DNA from: Elmis aenea
Lineage: Eukaryota; Arthropoda; Insecta; Coleoptera; Elmidae
Direction of reading: 5' to 3'
Assembly: GCA_947652605.1 (NCBI GenBank)
Contig: OX393577.1
Span: 26,601,466 to 26,665,465 of the forward strand
Length of the DNA stretch: 64,000 nt
Part shown: positions 35,544 to 46,668 of the stretch, piece after piece
Layout: the number at the start of each line of letters is the position of its first letter
Position numbering within the stretch: the stretch's first letter is position 1
Position numbers and translations under genes: made by a program
The notes under the pieces: generated by a model
Database searches by the model: none
Seen by the model: the letters and a program-made list of their open reading frames with translations, nothing else
Told to the model about the DNA's origin: nothing

Positions 35544-35729
35544 ATGGCGCAAAAACGTTCACACACATACTTATATAAACTAAAATTTTTATAATATGGT
35601 TTCGGTGAGATTAAAGATCGAAGTGGAGTGTCTCGTTTACAATGTGTACAGTGTATGAAAGTGTTGGCAAACTCATCTACGAAAGAAAATAAATTAAAAC
35701 GCCACTTAATACAAAGCACCCAAATTTAA
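35544..35729 (+). pseudogene. BED zinc-finger fragment of a ZBED5-like hAT transposase
   Basis: The ATG at 35544 reads MAQKR; an in-frame TAA follows at 35592, and the same frame then gives YGFGEIKDRSGVSRLQC with CxxC, KVLANSSTKENKLKRHL and a stop. The block YGF...CVxCxKVLANxSxKxxKLKRHL is the BED-type finger of ZBED5/FAM200-like hAT transposases (family knowledge). The final zinc-binding His after KRHL is replaced (QST where a KH is usual). The catalytic and dimerisation parts are absent. Confidence 0.82.
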
Positions 35730-35767
35730 GTGGTAAACCTTTTAGTTATTGGTAAAACAAAGTGTTA

Positions 35768-35945
35768 AAGTCCACACACACCGGCGCGATCTCGAAGCGG
35801 GCGGGGGCGCGGGCGTGGGCGCGGGCGCGGTCGCGATCACGATAATTGGTTACCATGTTACTTACTTACTTAACCAGGTTACTAATTATCGTGACCGCGA
35901 CCGCGCCCGCGCCCCCGTCGAGATCGCGCCGGTGTGAGTTGACCT
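35768..35945. mobile_element. GC-rich hairpin MITE with GCGGGC-repeat arms
   Basis: Begins near AAAGTCCACACACACCGGCG after TTA and ends with the complement of AAAGGTCAACTCACACCGGC before TAA. The arms hold GGCGCGATCTCGA followed by a GGGCGCGGGCGCGG run; the left run is longer than the right one. The loop, ATGTTACTTACTTACTTAAC, matches the element at 16307. Confidence 0.88.
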
Positions 35946-36204
35946 TTAATTTTTGTCTTTCCATTCGTTGGGTCGCGAAGGAAATGCGCTTCAAAATGTT
36001 GGGTTAGCAGCAAAAAAGGTTGGGAACCACTGCTGTATATGAAACACCCTACCACCTATTTTTACTTTTTTATATTATAAATTAAATTATTTTGCAAAAC
36101 ATTTTTCTTTTCGACCTAAAATCAATCGTTCTTGACTTATTTGCGTTTTTTTTGAAAATATTGTCAAGAACAGGACTCTTAAACGATATTATTATTTAAC
36201 CATT

Positions 36205-36460
36205 TAGGGCGTAGGTAGAAGGGGGTAGAACCCCCCCACCCCATAGGTTCGCAATTTGTCTTTATAGAGCCGGAGAACTGTAAATTTTGTGCTAAAAAAC
36301 GGTCTTCGGCTTTTTTTTACCGTTTATTAAAATGATGAAACCATCAAACATTCTGCTGTTAAAAAACTTGAAAGAAAGTGGTGACCTAAAAAAATGGGTC
36401 CTCAGCTCTTTTTGCGTTTATTAACCCCCCCCAGGAAAGCATCCTACCTATGCCACTGGT
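36205..36460. mobile_element. Possible MITE with GGCATAGGTAGGA-like ends
   Basis: The left AGGGCGTAGGTAGAAGGGGG is partly mirrored by the complement of CAGTGGCATAGGTAGGATGC at the right. No target duplication found. Confidence 0.4.
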
Positions 36461-38398
36461 GGCTGGTGACAAGTTAAAGTTTTAAAATAATACGCAGTGT
36501 GTTTCTTATGCCTGGTCTATTTGGCTTAATTTCTAACATAAATATATCAATAAATAGAACATGTACCTACATATGTTTACTTTTTTTTATCGACAATTTA
36601 ATTATCTTAAAAAATATTCGCGATCAATATTGTGTATAATTAATATTTTTCGAATTATTACGGTTTTAATGATAAATTAGGAGCATAAACACAATATTTA
36701 GTGAATTAAAATTAAAATAGATTGTGAAAATATTTATAAAATTTGTTTTAAATGTCAAATACTTTCATTTTTAAATATAATAAACAGAATGTTCCATTTA
36801 AAGGAACTAAATTACGTATCGGTGCTCAAAAACAAAACACTCCGTTGAAAATAATTGTAGGTTAATAATGACAAAAAAAAATTATTTTAAATATTGTTTG
36901 TTTAAATTTTTATGCATGGCATATTAATTTATTTATAAACATTATGTAAATTCCAAAACATAATTAATGGAAACTTTGGAATTTGCTACAATATACCTAC
37001 ATTTTTAAAATTATTTAATACTTAGTTTATTTACGACTTAAAGCTTTAAAACTAATTAAAAAATGAAACGAGCTAATTTGGTTGTGCTCGCTGTATTATT
37101 ATATCATAAGTAGTTGTTAGTGGGATAAAAAGCTCTAGTTATTTTACAAATTTATCATGGAAAAATGCTGTAACTTTGTTAGTAATAGAGATTAAAAATT
37201 TTTATTTGTTAGTAATGCTTAGTTTACTCTCCCTGTTGTTGGTGGTGGCAGAATTTCTGTTTTGATAATAATATATGACCTACTGCCTCTTGGAGCAGAT
37301 AAAAATATTATATCTATACGAAATGGTGTGACCTTTTGCAAGTTTTATCTTTATTGTTAACAAAAGGTGACCTAAGTATAGTAATAAAACTTGTACAAAC
37401 ATTTTGGAGTACAACTAGAAAAACTGTGAGCGTTACCTCTGGTGGTAAGAAATATTACAAAAAAAAAAGTATGAATTAAATTAATCATCAGTAATGTTTG
37501 ACTTATATTGTGATAAAAATGGTTTTATTTATAAAATAGTATAACTTTCTTTAATTATCTTATCATTTTGGTTCATTCAAAAGTTTCAATTTTTATCTAT
37601 ATCGTTTGAACAGCAGATTGTTATTGCTTTTAACGGAGTGGGGTGGAACGTATGACAGCATGTTAACTTAAAATTAAATATACAAAAGTTGTATTAAACT
37701 TTTCCTTGAGACCAGCTCAAGATTAAAAATACAATTTTTGTAAATCTGGAAAAAAGTAAATTCAAAAAACAATTACAAAATGCAAAAGCCGAATCTGTAC
37801 CGCTCGGCTTTTCACTGCTTGTGATGAATTAATACAATTAACGTAAAATTTATGCTCATCTACGCTATTAAATTTACGTTTGTATCTCGCCTGATTACCA
37901 GTAGACTAACGTGTGAGAAAATTACAAACATTAATTAACGATTGCTGAGCTTCACGCAGGTGTGTACTAATATACCGCTGATTACGTTTCATAAATTTAA
38001 TTTTATATGCATTCGATAAATCAACACGCGATGTATAGATTCAACCAGTTTAATACATATGCATTGTTAAATCACTTATCATAGAACTAATGGGAAAATC
38101 AATGCAAGCGTATCCATGTTCTGCAAAAGCAAATCCATGAATATACCACCAAACCCAAAAACACGTACACGCGCCGTTAAATACAAAATAGTGTGATTAA
38201 GACAACTCTTGATTTTCAGATTGTACCAGAACTTCCCGATTGGACCGCTTTGAAAATTTACACTACAGAAACGGTAGGTTTACAAAAAAGTATTTTAGCT
38301 TTTTATATTTTTTTTCTTAATTTGTCAGCAATTTCGCACTATAATACGTTTTTACTCCAAATGAAGAACAAAATTCTTATTTAAAACTTATTTATATA
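36461..38398. other. Unassigned AT-rich sequence
   Basis: No bounded repeat seen. One exon-like segment at 38220-38273 is listed separately. Confidence 0.45.
38220..38273 (+). other. Candidate 54-bp exon of an unidentified gene
   Basis: Between TTGATTTTCAG and GTAGGTTT lies an 18-codon open block reading IVPELPDWTALKIYTTET. Codon-like composition is higher in GC than its surroundings. No neighbouring exon could be joined, and I do not recognise the protein. It may be a chance splice-site pair. Confidence 0.25.
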
Positions 38399-39027
38399 CC
38401 GGGTGTAAATGAAGTGTGGTACACCCCCTTTTTTTCTTTAGTTTTGATTTTAGATAAATGAAATTTTAGACATATGATATGTGCAAAAAACCGGGCTTTT
38501 TGAGCACATGCACACATTTGTTTCACTTCCGGTTTCGCCGGAAATTACCCCAACTTTGTTATTTTAAATGGAACACCCTGTATATTTTTACATTTTTGGA
38601 AAGAGGAAGCGATTTTGGATACAACTGCACTATTTTGGTTAATTTTTATAACCTCAAAATTTTTTTGAAACAAAATTTAGTTTTTTATTAAGGGTGCCGT
38701 AACCTGCATAAATTGATTTTTATTATGTCAACAATTGTCCAAAAAACGTTTTTGTAAAATTGAAATGACATAATGAGATTTAGGTTACTTTAATCGGCTA
38801 TGAAGGTTGCGAAATCGGTTTTTCCTAAATCGCTTCCTCTTTCCAAAAATGTAAAAATATACAAGGTGTTTCATTTAAAATAACAATGTTGGGGTTATTT
38901 CCGGCGAAACCGGAAGTGAAACAATTGTGTGCATGTGCTCAAAAAGTCCCGTTTTTTGCACATATATGTCTAAAATGTCATTTATCTAAAATCAAAACTA
39001 AAGAAAGAAAGGGGTGTATACACCCGG
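38399..39027. mobile_element. TA-flanked foldback with ~240-bp arms
   Basis: Ends CCGGGTGTAAATG and the complement of CCGGGTGTATACA, with TA outside both. The arms share TTTGATTTTAGATAAATG, TGAGCACATGCACACA, CACTTCCGGTTTCGCCGGAA and TATTTTTACATTTTTGGAAA. Short frames in each arm (38479-38691, 38886-39089) are mirror images and not genes. Confidence 0.88.
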
Positions 39028-40104
39028 TATATATAGTCCAGCACTACAGGCCTTCCAGGCCCATGGCTTCAAATATTAAAAACTGCTAGGATACGGTAAA
39101 ACTAGGTGGTCTAATACTGACTTTGTCGGATTTTGAAACTGTTCGCGCCTCTCAAAATATAATTTTTTAGAGCAGAACAAATGTCCTACAATTCTCAAAA
39201 TCTTTTTTAATGATGCCTTCGCCGAAGCATGGTTTTTTCAATTGTGTTGCTTCATCTTTTCATAAAAACATTCTCAAAATTGTATCTCAGAATATTTAAA
39301 TGTGCGAAACTTTCGTTACTTTAAAATAATTTAAACTTCCAATTTATTGTCTGAACGTAAAACGCAAACATTTTACCCATGTGTAAAAGAAATATTTTGA
39401 AATTGGAAAAACATCACTATCGGCATACAAAATCATTTAAATAACGTCTGCAATCATTTAATCAAACTTGTATTGATTACTCCTTGTATACTGTGCTTTT
39501 CAATAAATGGTACCGCACTTTTTAATGAAATTCCGTGTGGTCTATAGAAAAATTTAATTTTCGATTCCGATAAAACAAAATTACAAACAAAACACAGGGC
39601 TCTTTTTGATAATTTTTTTGTATAAAAATTTTTGTAACTATAGAATAATTACACGAATGGAAGCAAAGCTTAATAACCGTTGAAGAAAATGGGTTGCAAA
39701 TTTGCAATATTACATTTCTTCGAAAATTTAATACCTTTTAAAAATCCATCGTTAATTGTTAAGAATTTTTTATGTTTGCCGCGTTCAAACGCTCATACTA
39801 AGAGGGTCTTTTCTGTCATTAATCACTTTTGGAGCAGAGGAAAAAAACAATAGAGAGTCGAACACTGAAAGCTTGCATTTATATGTAATTATTATATGAA
39901 CTGAGAAAAGGATTATATTTTATTTTTGTTGCTGACGTGAAAAATGCTTTTAAATTAATTTTTTATGTTCAACCTTCCAAAGACCACCGAGAAAAGATAA
40001 ATTTTGTCTTTTTTTAATAGCGGCATTCGACGAGGTTTGGTACAGGTTTATGGCCGGTGGCTTTATTTGTCCTCTATTTGCGCTAATAAAATATGGTCAC
40101 TGTA
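39028..40104. other. Unassigned AT-rich sequence
   Basis: No gene or bounded repeat recognised. Confidence 0.45.
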
Positions 40105-41324
40105 CAGGGTGGGCAAACTTCGATGTTTCCATAGGGAATCTCGGTAACTATAAGAGGTATCAAAAAACGGACCGCGCATCCTCGATCTCTTTTTTCGAGA
40201 AAAAGTTAATGGTGAAAACTAAAATTGGTTATCGTCTTTTGTTTTCGAGTTATCGCCGATAACTCGAATTTTCGACTTTTCGTTTTATTTCGCTTGTTTA
40301 TGAAAATAAACAAAAATAATTTTGACGTTGTACAGGCACTTTTTTGATAAAAATCCAGTGGCGTAGACAATTTTTCAAAACAAAATCGGAAATTCGAGTT
40401 GTGACATAAAGTTGTATTTTTTTAAATAGAACTCTTAGTTGGCTATGACTGATTTAAATTCCTTATTTTTTTTGTCATTCCAAATATAAGGGTTGATGTA
40501 TTTATATTCAATAATACGCAAGTTACGAAGGATTTTTAGTTTTTCTTTTAAACAAAATTATAGTAAGCTGTGAAAACAAAAACAAAGATGTAAAACCTTT
40601 TAAAACTCATTTGGTTGAAGTTACAAAGGTTTTGTAAGTTGTTGTTATGATAAACATTATAAATTAATGTATAAAAATAAGGAAACAACGATAAAGTCGG
40701 AATCTGCAGTAATGTATTTTATTGTAGTTTATTGTAGTTTATCTTATGTTCAAATATTTGTAATGTTTATCACAACAACAAACTACAAAAACTTCGTAAC
40801 TCGTACAAAAAGGTTTTACACCTTGTTTTGTTTTTGTTTTCAGAGCCTACTATAATTATGTTAAAAAAAGCAACTAATAAACCTTCGTAACTTGCGTATT
40901 ATTGAAAATAAATACATCAACCCTTATATATTTGGAATGATAAAAAAAATAAGGAATTCAAATAACCCAAAAAATAACCCAACTATGGGTTTCATTTAAA
41001 AAAATACAACTTTATGTCATAACTCGAATTTTGGATTTTTTTTTGAAAAATTGTTTACGCCACTGCATTGTTATTAAAAAAGTGCCTGTAGAACGTCAAA
41101 ATTATTTTTGTTTATTTTCATAAACAAGCGAAATATAGTCATAAAACGAAAAGTCAAAAAATCGAGTTATCGGCGATAACTCGAAAACAAAAGACGATAA
41201 CGAATTTTAGTTTTCACCATTAACTTTTTCTCGAAAAAAGAGATCGAGGATGCGCGGTCCGTTTTTTGATACCTCTTATAGTTACCGAGATTCTCTATTA
41301 AAACAACGAAATTTGCCCACCCGG
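40105..41324. mobile_element. TA-flanked foldback with ~560-bp arms
   Basis: CAGGGTGGGCAAACTTCGAT at 40105 pairs with the complement of CCGGGTGGGCAAATTTCGTT ending at 41324, both flanked by TA. The arms run almost to the centre near 40665. Both arms encode the same accidental peptide end (SFFEKKLMVKTKI), on opposite strands, which shows arm symmetry rather than a gene. Confidence 0.9.
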
Positions 41325-41345
41325 TACATATGAAACACTTTATAA

Positions 41346-41455
41346 ATAACATTTGTAGGACGTCATGTATGACGTCATCATTAATATCACCTCGTCATCG
41401 ATATGTTTATGAATTTCGTCGGATAGGTCATCCTATTAGTTTTGTATTGATAGGA
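41346..41455 (+). repeat. Second copy of the 11023-11130 segment
   Basis: Shares ATAACATTTGTAGGAC, TCATCGATATGTTTATGAAT and TTCGTCGGAT with 11023-11130 in direct orientation. No ends recognised. Confidence 0.7.
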
Positions 41456-41688
41456 GCGAATTATGAATGAAGTATGAAGTTGGATGGCAATACGCACTAC
41501 TACACTGGTCAATTGATTTACTGTGAAATAAATCATTTTACTACGTGTATCTATTTTTTTTCGTATATTACTTTTTGTTTTAAATGTATTTAATAAGGTG
41601 GATTTTTGAAATTGCGTTTAATATTTTACTGTGCGAAAACATTTTTTTATTATAAAATAAATTATTAACTACAAATCCTTTTTATATA

Positions 41689-43284
41689 CAGGGTGTCCCC
41701 GTTATCACTGTGAATATTTTAAGTGGTAATAGAGGACCTTTTTCTAAGAAAAAATTTCAAATAATTTTTTTTCCTAAAATCAAATGCTAAGCTGATATCA
41801 CACTTACTTGATTTTTTTACACTTCTGCATTTATAAGCCGAAAATGTCAATTTTATCGTAAAATAATTTGAAGCTTTTTAATAGAGCATGAAATTCTCTA
41901 CAAAATTAGTTCTATTTATTTTTTATTTACAGGGAATGGTTTGAGAGTTATAAAGCAGTTTGTACAAAAAAATTTACAAAATTTACAAAATTTAATTGTT
42001 TCTAAGACTTTGCAACCGCTGTATCTTTAAAACGAAAGGTTGTACAAAAAAACCGACAGTCCATTCTGGATAGCAAATTTTATGGGCTACAACTTTGGTC
42101 AAGTGAAATTTTTTGAAAATCAAACCAATTTTCCGGAAAAGCTGAAAATAAGGAATAGAGTGCAAAAACAAAATTTCCTACAAATATTGTTTTGTATTTA
42201 AAAATGCTTTTAAAGAGAGTGCGATTACGTGATTGAAAATGATGGAGGTCATTTTGAACACGTATTGAAGTAATTTTGTGGTTACATGTTAATTTTATTG
42301 CGTCCAGATGGATTTGCATTGTTTTGCATTATATCGTTTTCGAAAAACAAAAACTTCCGGTAATTATGATATTTTGTATTTAAAAATGCCATAGCATCGG
42401 CAACATTCATAAAATTATGTATCTCGTCAGTTTCAAAGCGTTTTATGAAGTTTGATATTCTTCAGCAAACCACCCCTTATCATTTTTTTAAGGAGCTAAC
42501 GAACAAATTTAACAAAAAATTGTAAAATTGCATATAAATAAGTTATGTAAATTTTTAAAAACGCCGCATCTTTTTAACGAAACGTCGTAGAGCAAAACGG
42601 ATGCCTATTGCGGATAAGGCATTTAACGGACTACAACTTCGATAAATATGTTGTTCAATAAAACTAAATGTATCATAGAAATGTTTATAATAGTGAAAAA
42701 GTTGAAGAAAAAAAAACGATAAAATGCAAAACAATGCAAATCCATCTGGACGCAATAAAATTAACATGTAACCAAGTGTTCAAAATGACCTCCATCATTT
42801 TCAATCACGTAATCGCACTCTCTTTAAAAGCATTTTTAAATACAAAACAATATTTGTAGGAAATTTTGTTTTTGCACCGTCGGTTTTTTTGTACAACCTT
42901 TCGTTTTAAAGATACAGCGGTTGCAAAGTCTTAGAAACAATTAAATTTTTTACATTTTTTACATTTTTTACATTTTTTACATTTTTTACATTTTTTTGTA
43001 CAAACTGCTTTATAACTCTCAAACCTTTGCCTGTAGACAAAAAATAAATACAACTAATTTTGTAGAGAATTTCATGCTCTATTAAAAAGCTTCAAATTAT
43101 TTTACGATAAAATTGATATTTTTGGCTACAGAATCTTATAAATGCAGAAGTGTAAAAAAATCAAGTAAGTGTTGATATCAGCTTAGCATTTGATTTTACG
43201 AAAAAATTTTACTTGAAATTTTTTCTTAGAAAAAGGTCCTCTATCATCACTTAAAATATTCGCGGTGATAACGGGGACACCCTG
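41689..43284. mobile_element. TA-flanked foldback with ~790-bp arms
   Basis: CAGGGTGTCCCCGTTATCAC at 41689 pairs with the complement of CAGGGTGTCCCCGTTATCAC at the right end; TA on both sides. Arms meet near 42490. The right arm contains an expanded TTTTTTACAT repeat at 42944-42997 (about five units) where the left arm has only two or three. Two opposite-strand frames (42080-42319, 42668-42859) are mirror images. Confidence 0.92.
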
Positions 43285-43294
43285 TATATGTATA

Positions 43295-43915
43295 CAGGGT
43301 GTGTATAAATTGGCGGAAGCGCTACACGTGCCGATGTTCTTCGTAAAATTCTAAGTTGAAAATCTTAATACAAAAATGTTGTACCATGCTTCCTTTGGCC
43401 TCAGGAACCATTTAAAGAAACAAAAATTTGGCAACATTGCATACATTGATTTGCGTTTGGACATTTTTTATCAGCAATTTTTACTTAGGTATTTTATAAT
43501 ATTTGTTCGAACTAAAAGCCTTCAGTTCGTAAACATAGCTGCAATTTTTTAGGTATCGTGTAACACAAACTAGAAATAATTACGAGAAAAAGAGATGGCA
43601 GCTAATGACAATGTTGCCAGGTGTATTATTTTCCTTCAAATCAGTGATTAACATATTGTTCACCAATTTTTGAAAGGAAAAACACAATATTTAGGAAAAC
43701 ATATTAGTCGAAATTTATTTTTATTCCAAATCGCAGCTTTTTCATTAAAACATATTAAATAATAACGGTTTTTAAAGGATTGAATGTTAAAACTTTGAGG
43801 ACCTCTTGCAGACACAGCAAGCATGGTACAACATTTTTGTATAAAGATTTTCGACTGAGAATTTTACGGAGAACATCGCCACGTGTAGCGCTTTCGCCAA
43901 TTTATACGCACCCTG
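43295..43915. mobile_element. TA-flanked foldback, GGCGGAAGCGCTACACGTG family
   Basis: CAGGGTGTGTATAAATTGGC at 43295 pairs with the complement of CAGGGTGCGTATAAATTGGC ending at 43915. Shared GCGCTACACGTGNCGATGTT near both ends. TA on both sides. Starts only 10 bases after the preceding foldback. Confidence 0.9.
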
Positions 43916-44714
43916 TATATAACAGTGTATTTAATTTTTCACTGGGCGATTAAATAATATGTGCTTGAACCACGATTTTAAAACTAAAAGCGAAAAAGTA
44001 TTAGCACTTTATTAAAAGAAATTATGTTGCCCCAACAATTATTGCTACGATTTCGTGGTACATTAATTTTAATCTTGTTTCTTTAGGGTGGCCAGAGTCT
44101 CAACAACAATGGGCATAAGGTGTATAAGAAAAACACGAATTGCGTGTTGCTATCCAAAAGAACAAGCACAAGTAATTTATTGTTATTCTTGTTTTGAAGA
44201 TGGATTTTCCTAAATGCAAGTAACATAATTCTTAAAGCTTTTGCCGCAACATCGTTATCTAAAATGAATTACCGTATTTACAAACTTAGGAGTAAGTTTA
44301 AGGAGCAAATGTTGAACTTGTCCGCATAACGTTAAGTTTAAAAGGAATTAATATCGAAATAATTTGTTTTCTCTTTCTTATACTGGTAATTTTTATTTAG
44401 TCTTATTTTATGAAAGTCGTACTCTTGTAACGAAAAGCCCCAGTACCATAACAAATTTGAGCAATTTATTTAAATGTTGTTTATTTCACTCACGTTAAAA
44501 CGAAAAATTGAATTGACTTTTTAAATGTATAAGGTGTTCGTTTCAAAGATCTTTAATACCTAAATTATCGTGATTGGATTAATTGCAAATAATATCATTT
44601 GTAACTAATATGTTTAAAATGCGAAATAAAATTGTAATTTTTTTATTTTATTCGCATGTAGCTAAGAATTTTCACACTTCCAATAATGATTGTTTCAAAA
44701 AATTGTCTCAACTA
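43916..44714. other. Unassigned AT-rich sequence
   Basis: No bounded repeat. One exon-like segment at 44087-44170 is listed separately. Confidence 0.4.
44087..44170 (+). other. Candidate 84-bp exon of an unidentified gene
   Basis: Between CTTGTTTCTTTAG and GTAATTTA lies an 84-base segment open in two frames; one reads VARVSTTMGIRCIRKTRIAC and then CYPKEQAQ. It is clearly richer in GC than its flanks. I cannot name the protein or join it to the candidate at 38220. Confidence 0.3.
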
Positions 44715-45280
44715 CAGGGTGAGTCATTAGTGCGGGATCCATCGATTGTGGCTAAATGGTTTGAGATAGAAAGTTGATTTAAACGCTAATTTAAACAGTT
44801 TTTTCTTCCGAACACGATAAAAATATTTTCATATATACAGAGTGAGTCACCTCTCTGGAACCAATAGCACTTTTATATTTCAAATACAACACCGCATTTT
44901 TTATTTAATATTTATGACCGCCTTTATTTTAGCAATTTATCAATATAAAATAATACAGGTTTTTATGCTGCCTTGTCACTAAAAAAATATGATTTTCAAA
45001 AATTTTTAAGTTTTTATGTCTTTATTTAAAAAATTCTCCTGAAGTTATTTTTCAAAGTACAGCGTTGTAATTTGGTAAGGACATGCAGAAAACATTGCCC
45101 TATTCCCTCGATATGAAAAAGTTTGAATCACGCGTACAGGGTGTTTATAAATAGGTGGAAACTTCCATGATTTTCAAAAGCTCGAAACTTCATTTTTTCA
45201 AATGCAAACCCCTGTATTTTCTTATGTCAACGAATTCGTCTTTAAGAGAGCTTCATTTTTTGTTAAGTATATCCTAATTT
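44715..45280 (+). mobile_element. CAGGGTGAGTCATTAG mosaic repeat, copy 1
   Basis: Same order of three motifs as the copy at 60383: CAGGGTGAGTCATTAGTGCG, then CAGAGTGAGTCACCTCTCTGG about 125 bases on, then CAGGGTGTTTATAAATAGGT. It then breaks off near 45280. The second copy continues into a transposase start, so this one is 3'-truncated. Confidence 0.8.
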
Positions 45281-46287
45281 TTAATCATATAGGAGGGGCC
45301 GACTTAAGTTAAGTCGGCATCATTTTTACCCCCTTCATTTGCACACATGCTATTTTATGGTGGGTGACAATCTCAGTGTTTCGATAATGTTAACATATCT
45401 ATTCATCTTCAAATGTTTTTTCAAGTAATCAATCATTAGATTTAAATTTAAGCATAAGCAACCTGAAAAAAAAAATTAAATATCAATTGATGATTTGAGT
45501 GGCGAAATGAACCATTTTTTACATTTAACCTGATCGATAGGAAAAAGTAATCTTAAGTGAAAGGTTCTAATTTATTTTAACAAATAAAATATCCAGTGGA
45601 TTTCCCAGAATTGCTATATTGTTGAAGATATAACTAACTTTTCCTGTCAGTAATGCGAGTAGAGAAAGAACCCTTTCTGCTCTTAAAAAAGTCAACAATT
45701 TTTTTAGAAATAGTTTAGGAGATCATCATTAGCACTCTTACACACTAAAAGTAAGGAAGTACACAATTTAGATTGTAATGACTTCATAGATGAATTTGCA
45801 TTGCAAAAGTCTAGTAAAGTTCTCTTGTGTGTCATTTACTGAATATTTTTACTAACTACTTTAAAAAAAAGGTTTGTTTTGTTATGACGTTCGAAATTTG
45901 TATAATATTTACTGCTCAGTTGCTAATTAGTATTTAAAAATTTTATATTAATAATAAAAAAGCTAAAAATCTATTCTACAGAAATTATATTATTTAAAAA
46001 AGGGTCCGTAAAATACACTTGGCCTAGGTCCCGTAAGGAATTTTAAACGCCACTGATTGTAATTAGCTCCTAAAACTTTAAACTGTTACCTATGGAAAAA
46101 GTTGCTCTCACATGTCAAGTAATAGGTACATTCTTCGACTAAAATAATTTAAAAAAAGTATTACCTATAATGTTTAAATCATTGAAAATATAAGACCGTT
46201 AACTATAACGTTGTAATAAAATAAACATTCAAGTGCCATTTGTAAAAAAAAGTTTAAAATAATACACATCAATATTTCAAATAAATT
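45281..46287. other. Unassigned AT-rich sequence
   Basis: Ends near AAACGCCACTG (about 46044-46055), which resembles a hAT right end of the CAGTGGCG type; GAGTGGCG at about 45499 could be its partner, but no duplication supports it. Confidence 0.4.
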
Positions 46288-46668
46288 TTTTGTGCGATCG
46301 TACTAGAAACAGCTGTTTGACGGACGCGTTAGCAACCATAAAGTACTGCATTACCGGCCCTATCCTTAGCAACGGCCGTAAAAGTTACTTTTCAGGCCGT
46401 TACGCTTAGCAACGGCCGAAAAAGTAACTTTTACGGCCGTTGCTAAGGAGAGGGCCGGTATTGCATTATATACGCCTTCAGCTGTCAGTGAAAGAATGTC
46501 ACGTAGTTTCTAACCTATAATTTTGAAAATTACTAAAAATTTAAATTGTTTTTAATTTGATCGCACAAAAAATGTAATATGCACCTCGGCCAAAACGTAC
46601 TTTTTCGGCCTTGCCAGCAAACCAGACGCGTCCGAAAAAGTTACACTTTTTGGCCTTGATACATAAAT
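46288..46668 (-). repeat. Palindromic repeat, copy B
   Basis: Inverted relative to copy A (34862-35203). The core palindrome at about 46343-46468 again alternates TTAGCAACGGCCGTAAAAG and TTTTCAGGCCGTTACGC with complements. It has an extra ~60-base block near its right side (CCAGCAAACCAGACGCGTCC). Confidence 0.85.

Larger units (their letters stand above)
34530..36032 (+). mobile_element. ZBED5/FAM200-type hAT remnant carrying two nested elements
   Basis: Left end CAGCGGTTCCCAACCTTTAA and right end the complement of CAGTGGTTCCCAACCTTTTT; the subterminal GTCGCGA motif is mirrored by GGTCGCGAAGG. Flanks ttttatat and ctgtatat agree in 6 of 8 bases. Inside are a BED-finger coding fragment (35544-35729), a palindromic repeat (34862-35203) and a GC-rich hairpin MITE (35768-35945). 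Confidence 0.85.

Noticed and set aside
42080..42859. Two opposite-strand frames with near-identical peptides
   Set aside because: They are mirror images created by the arms of the foldback 41689-43284. The same applies to 40050-40262 versus 41167-41352 and 38479-38691 versus 38886-39089.
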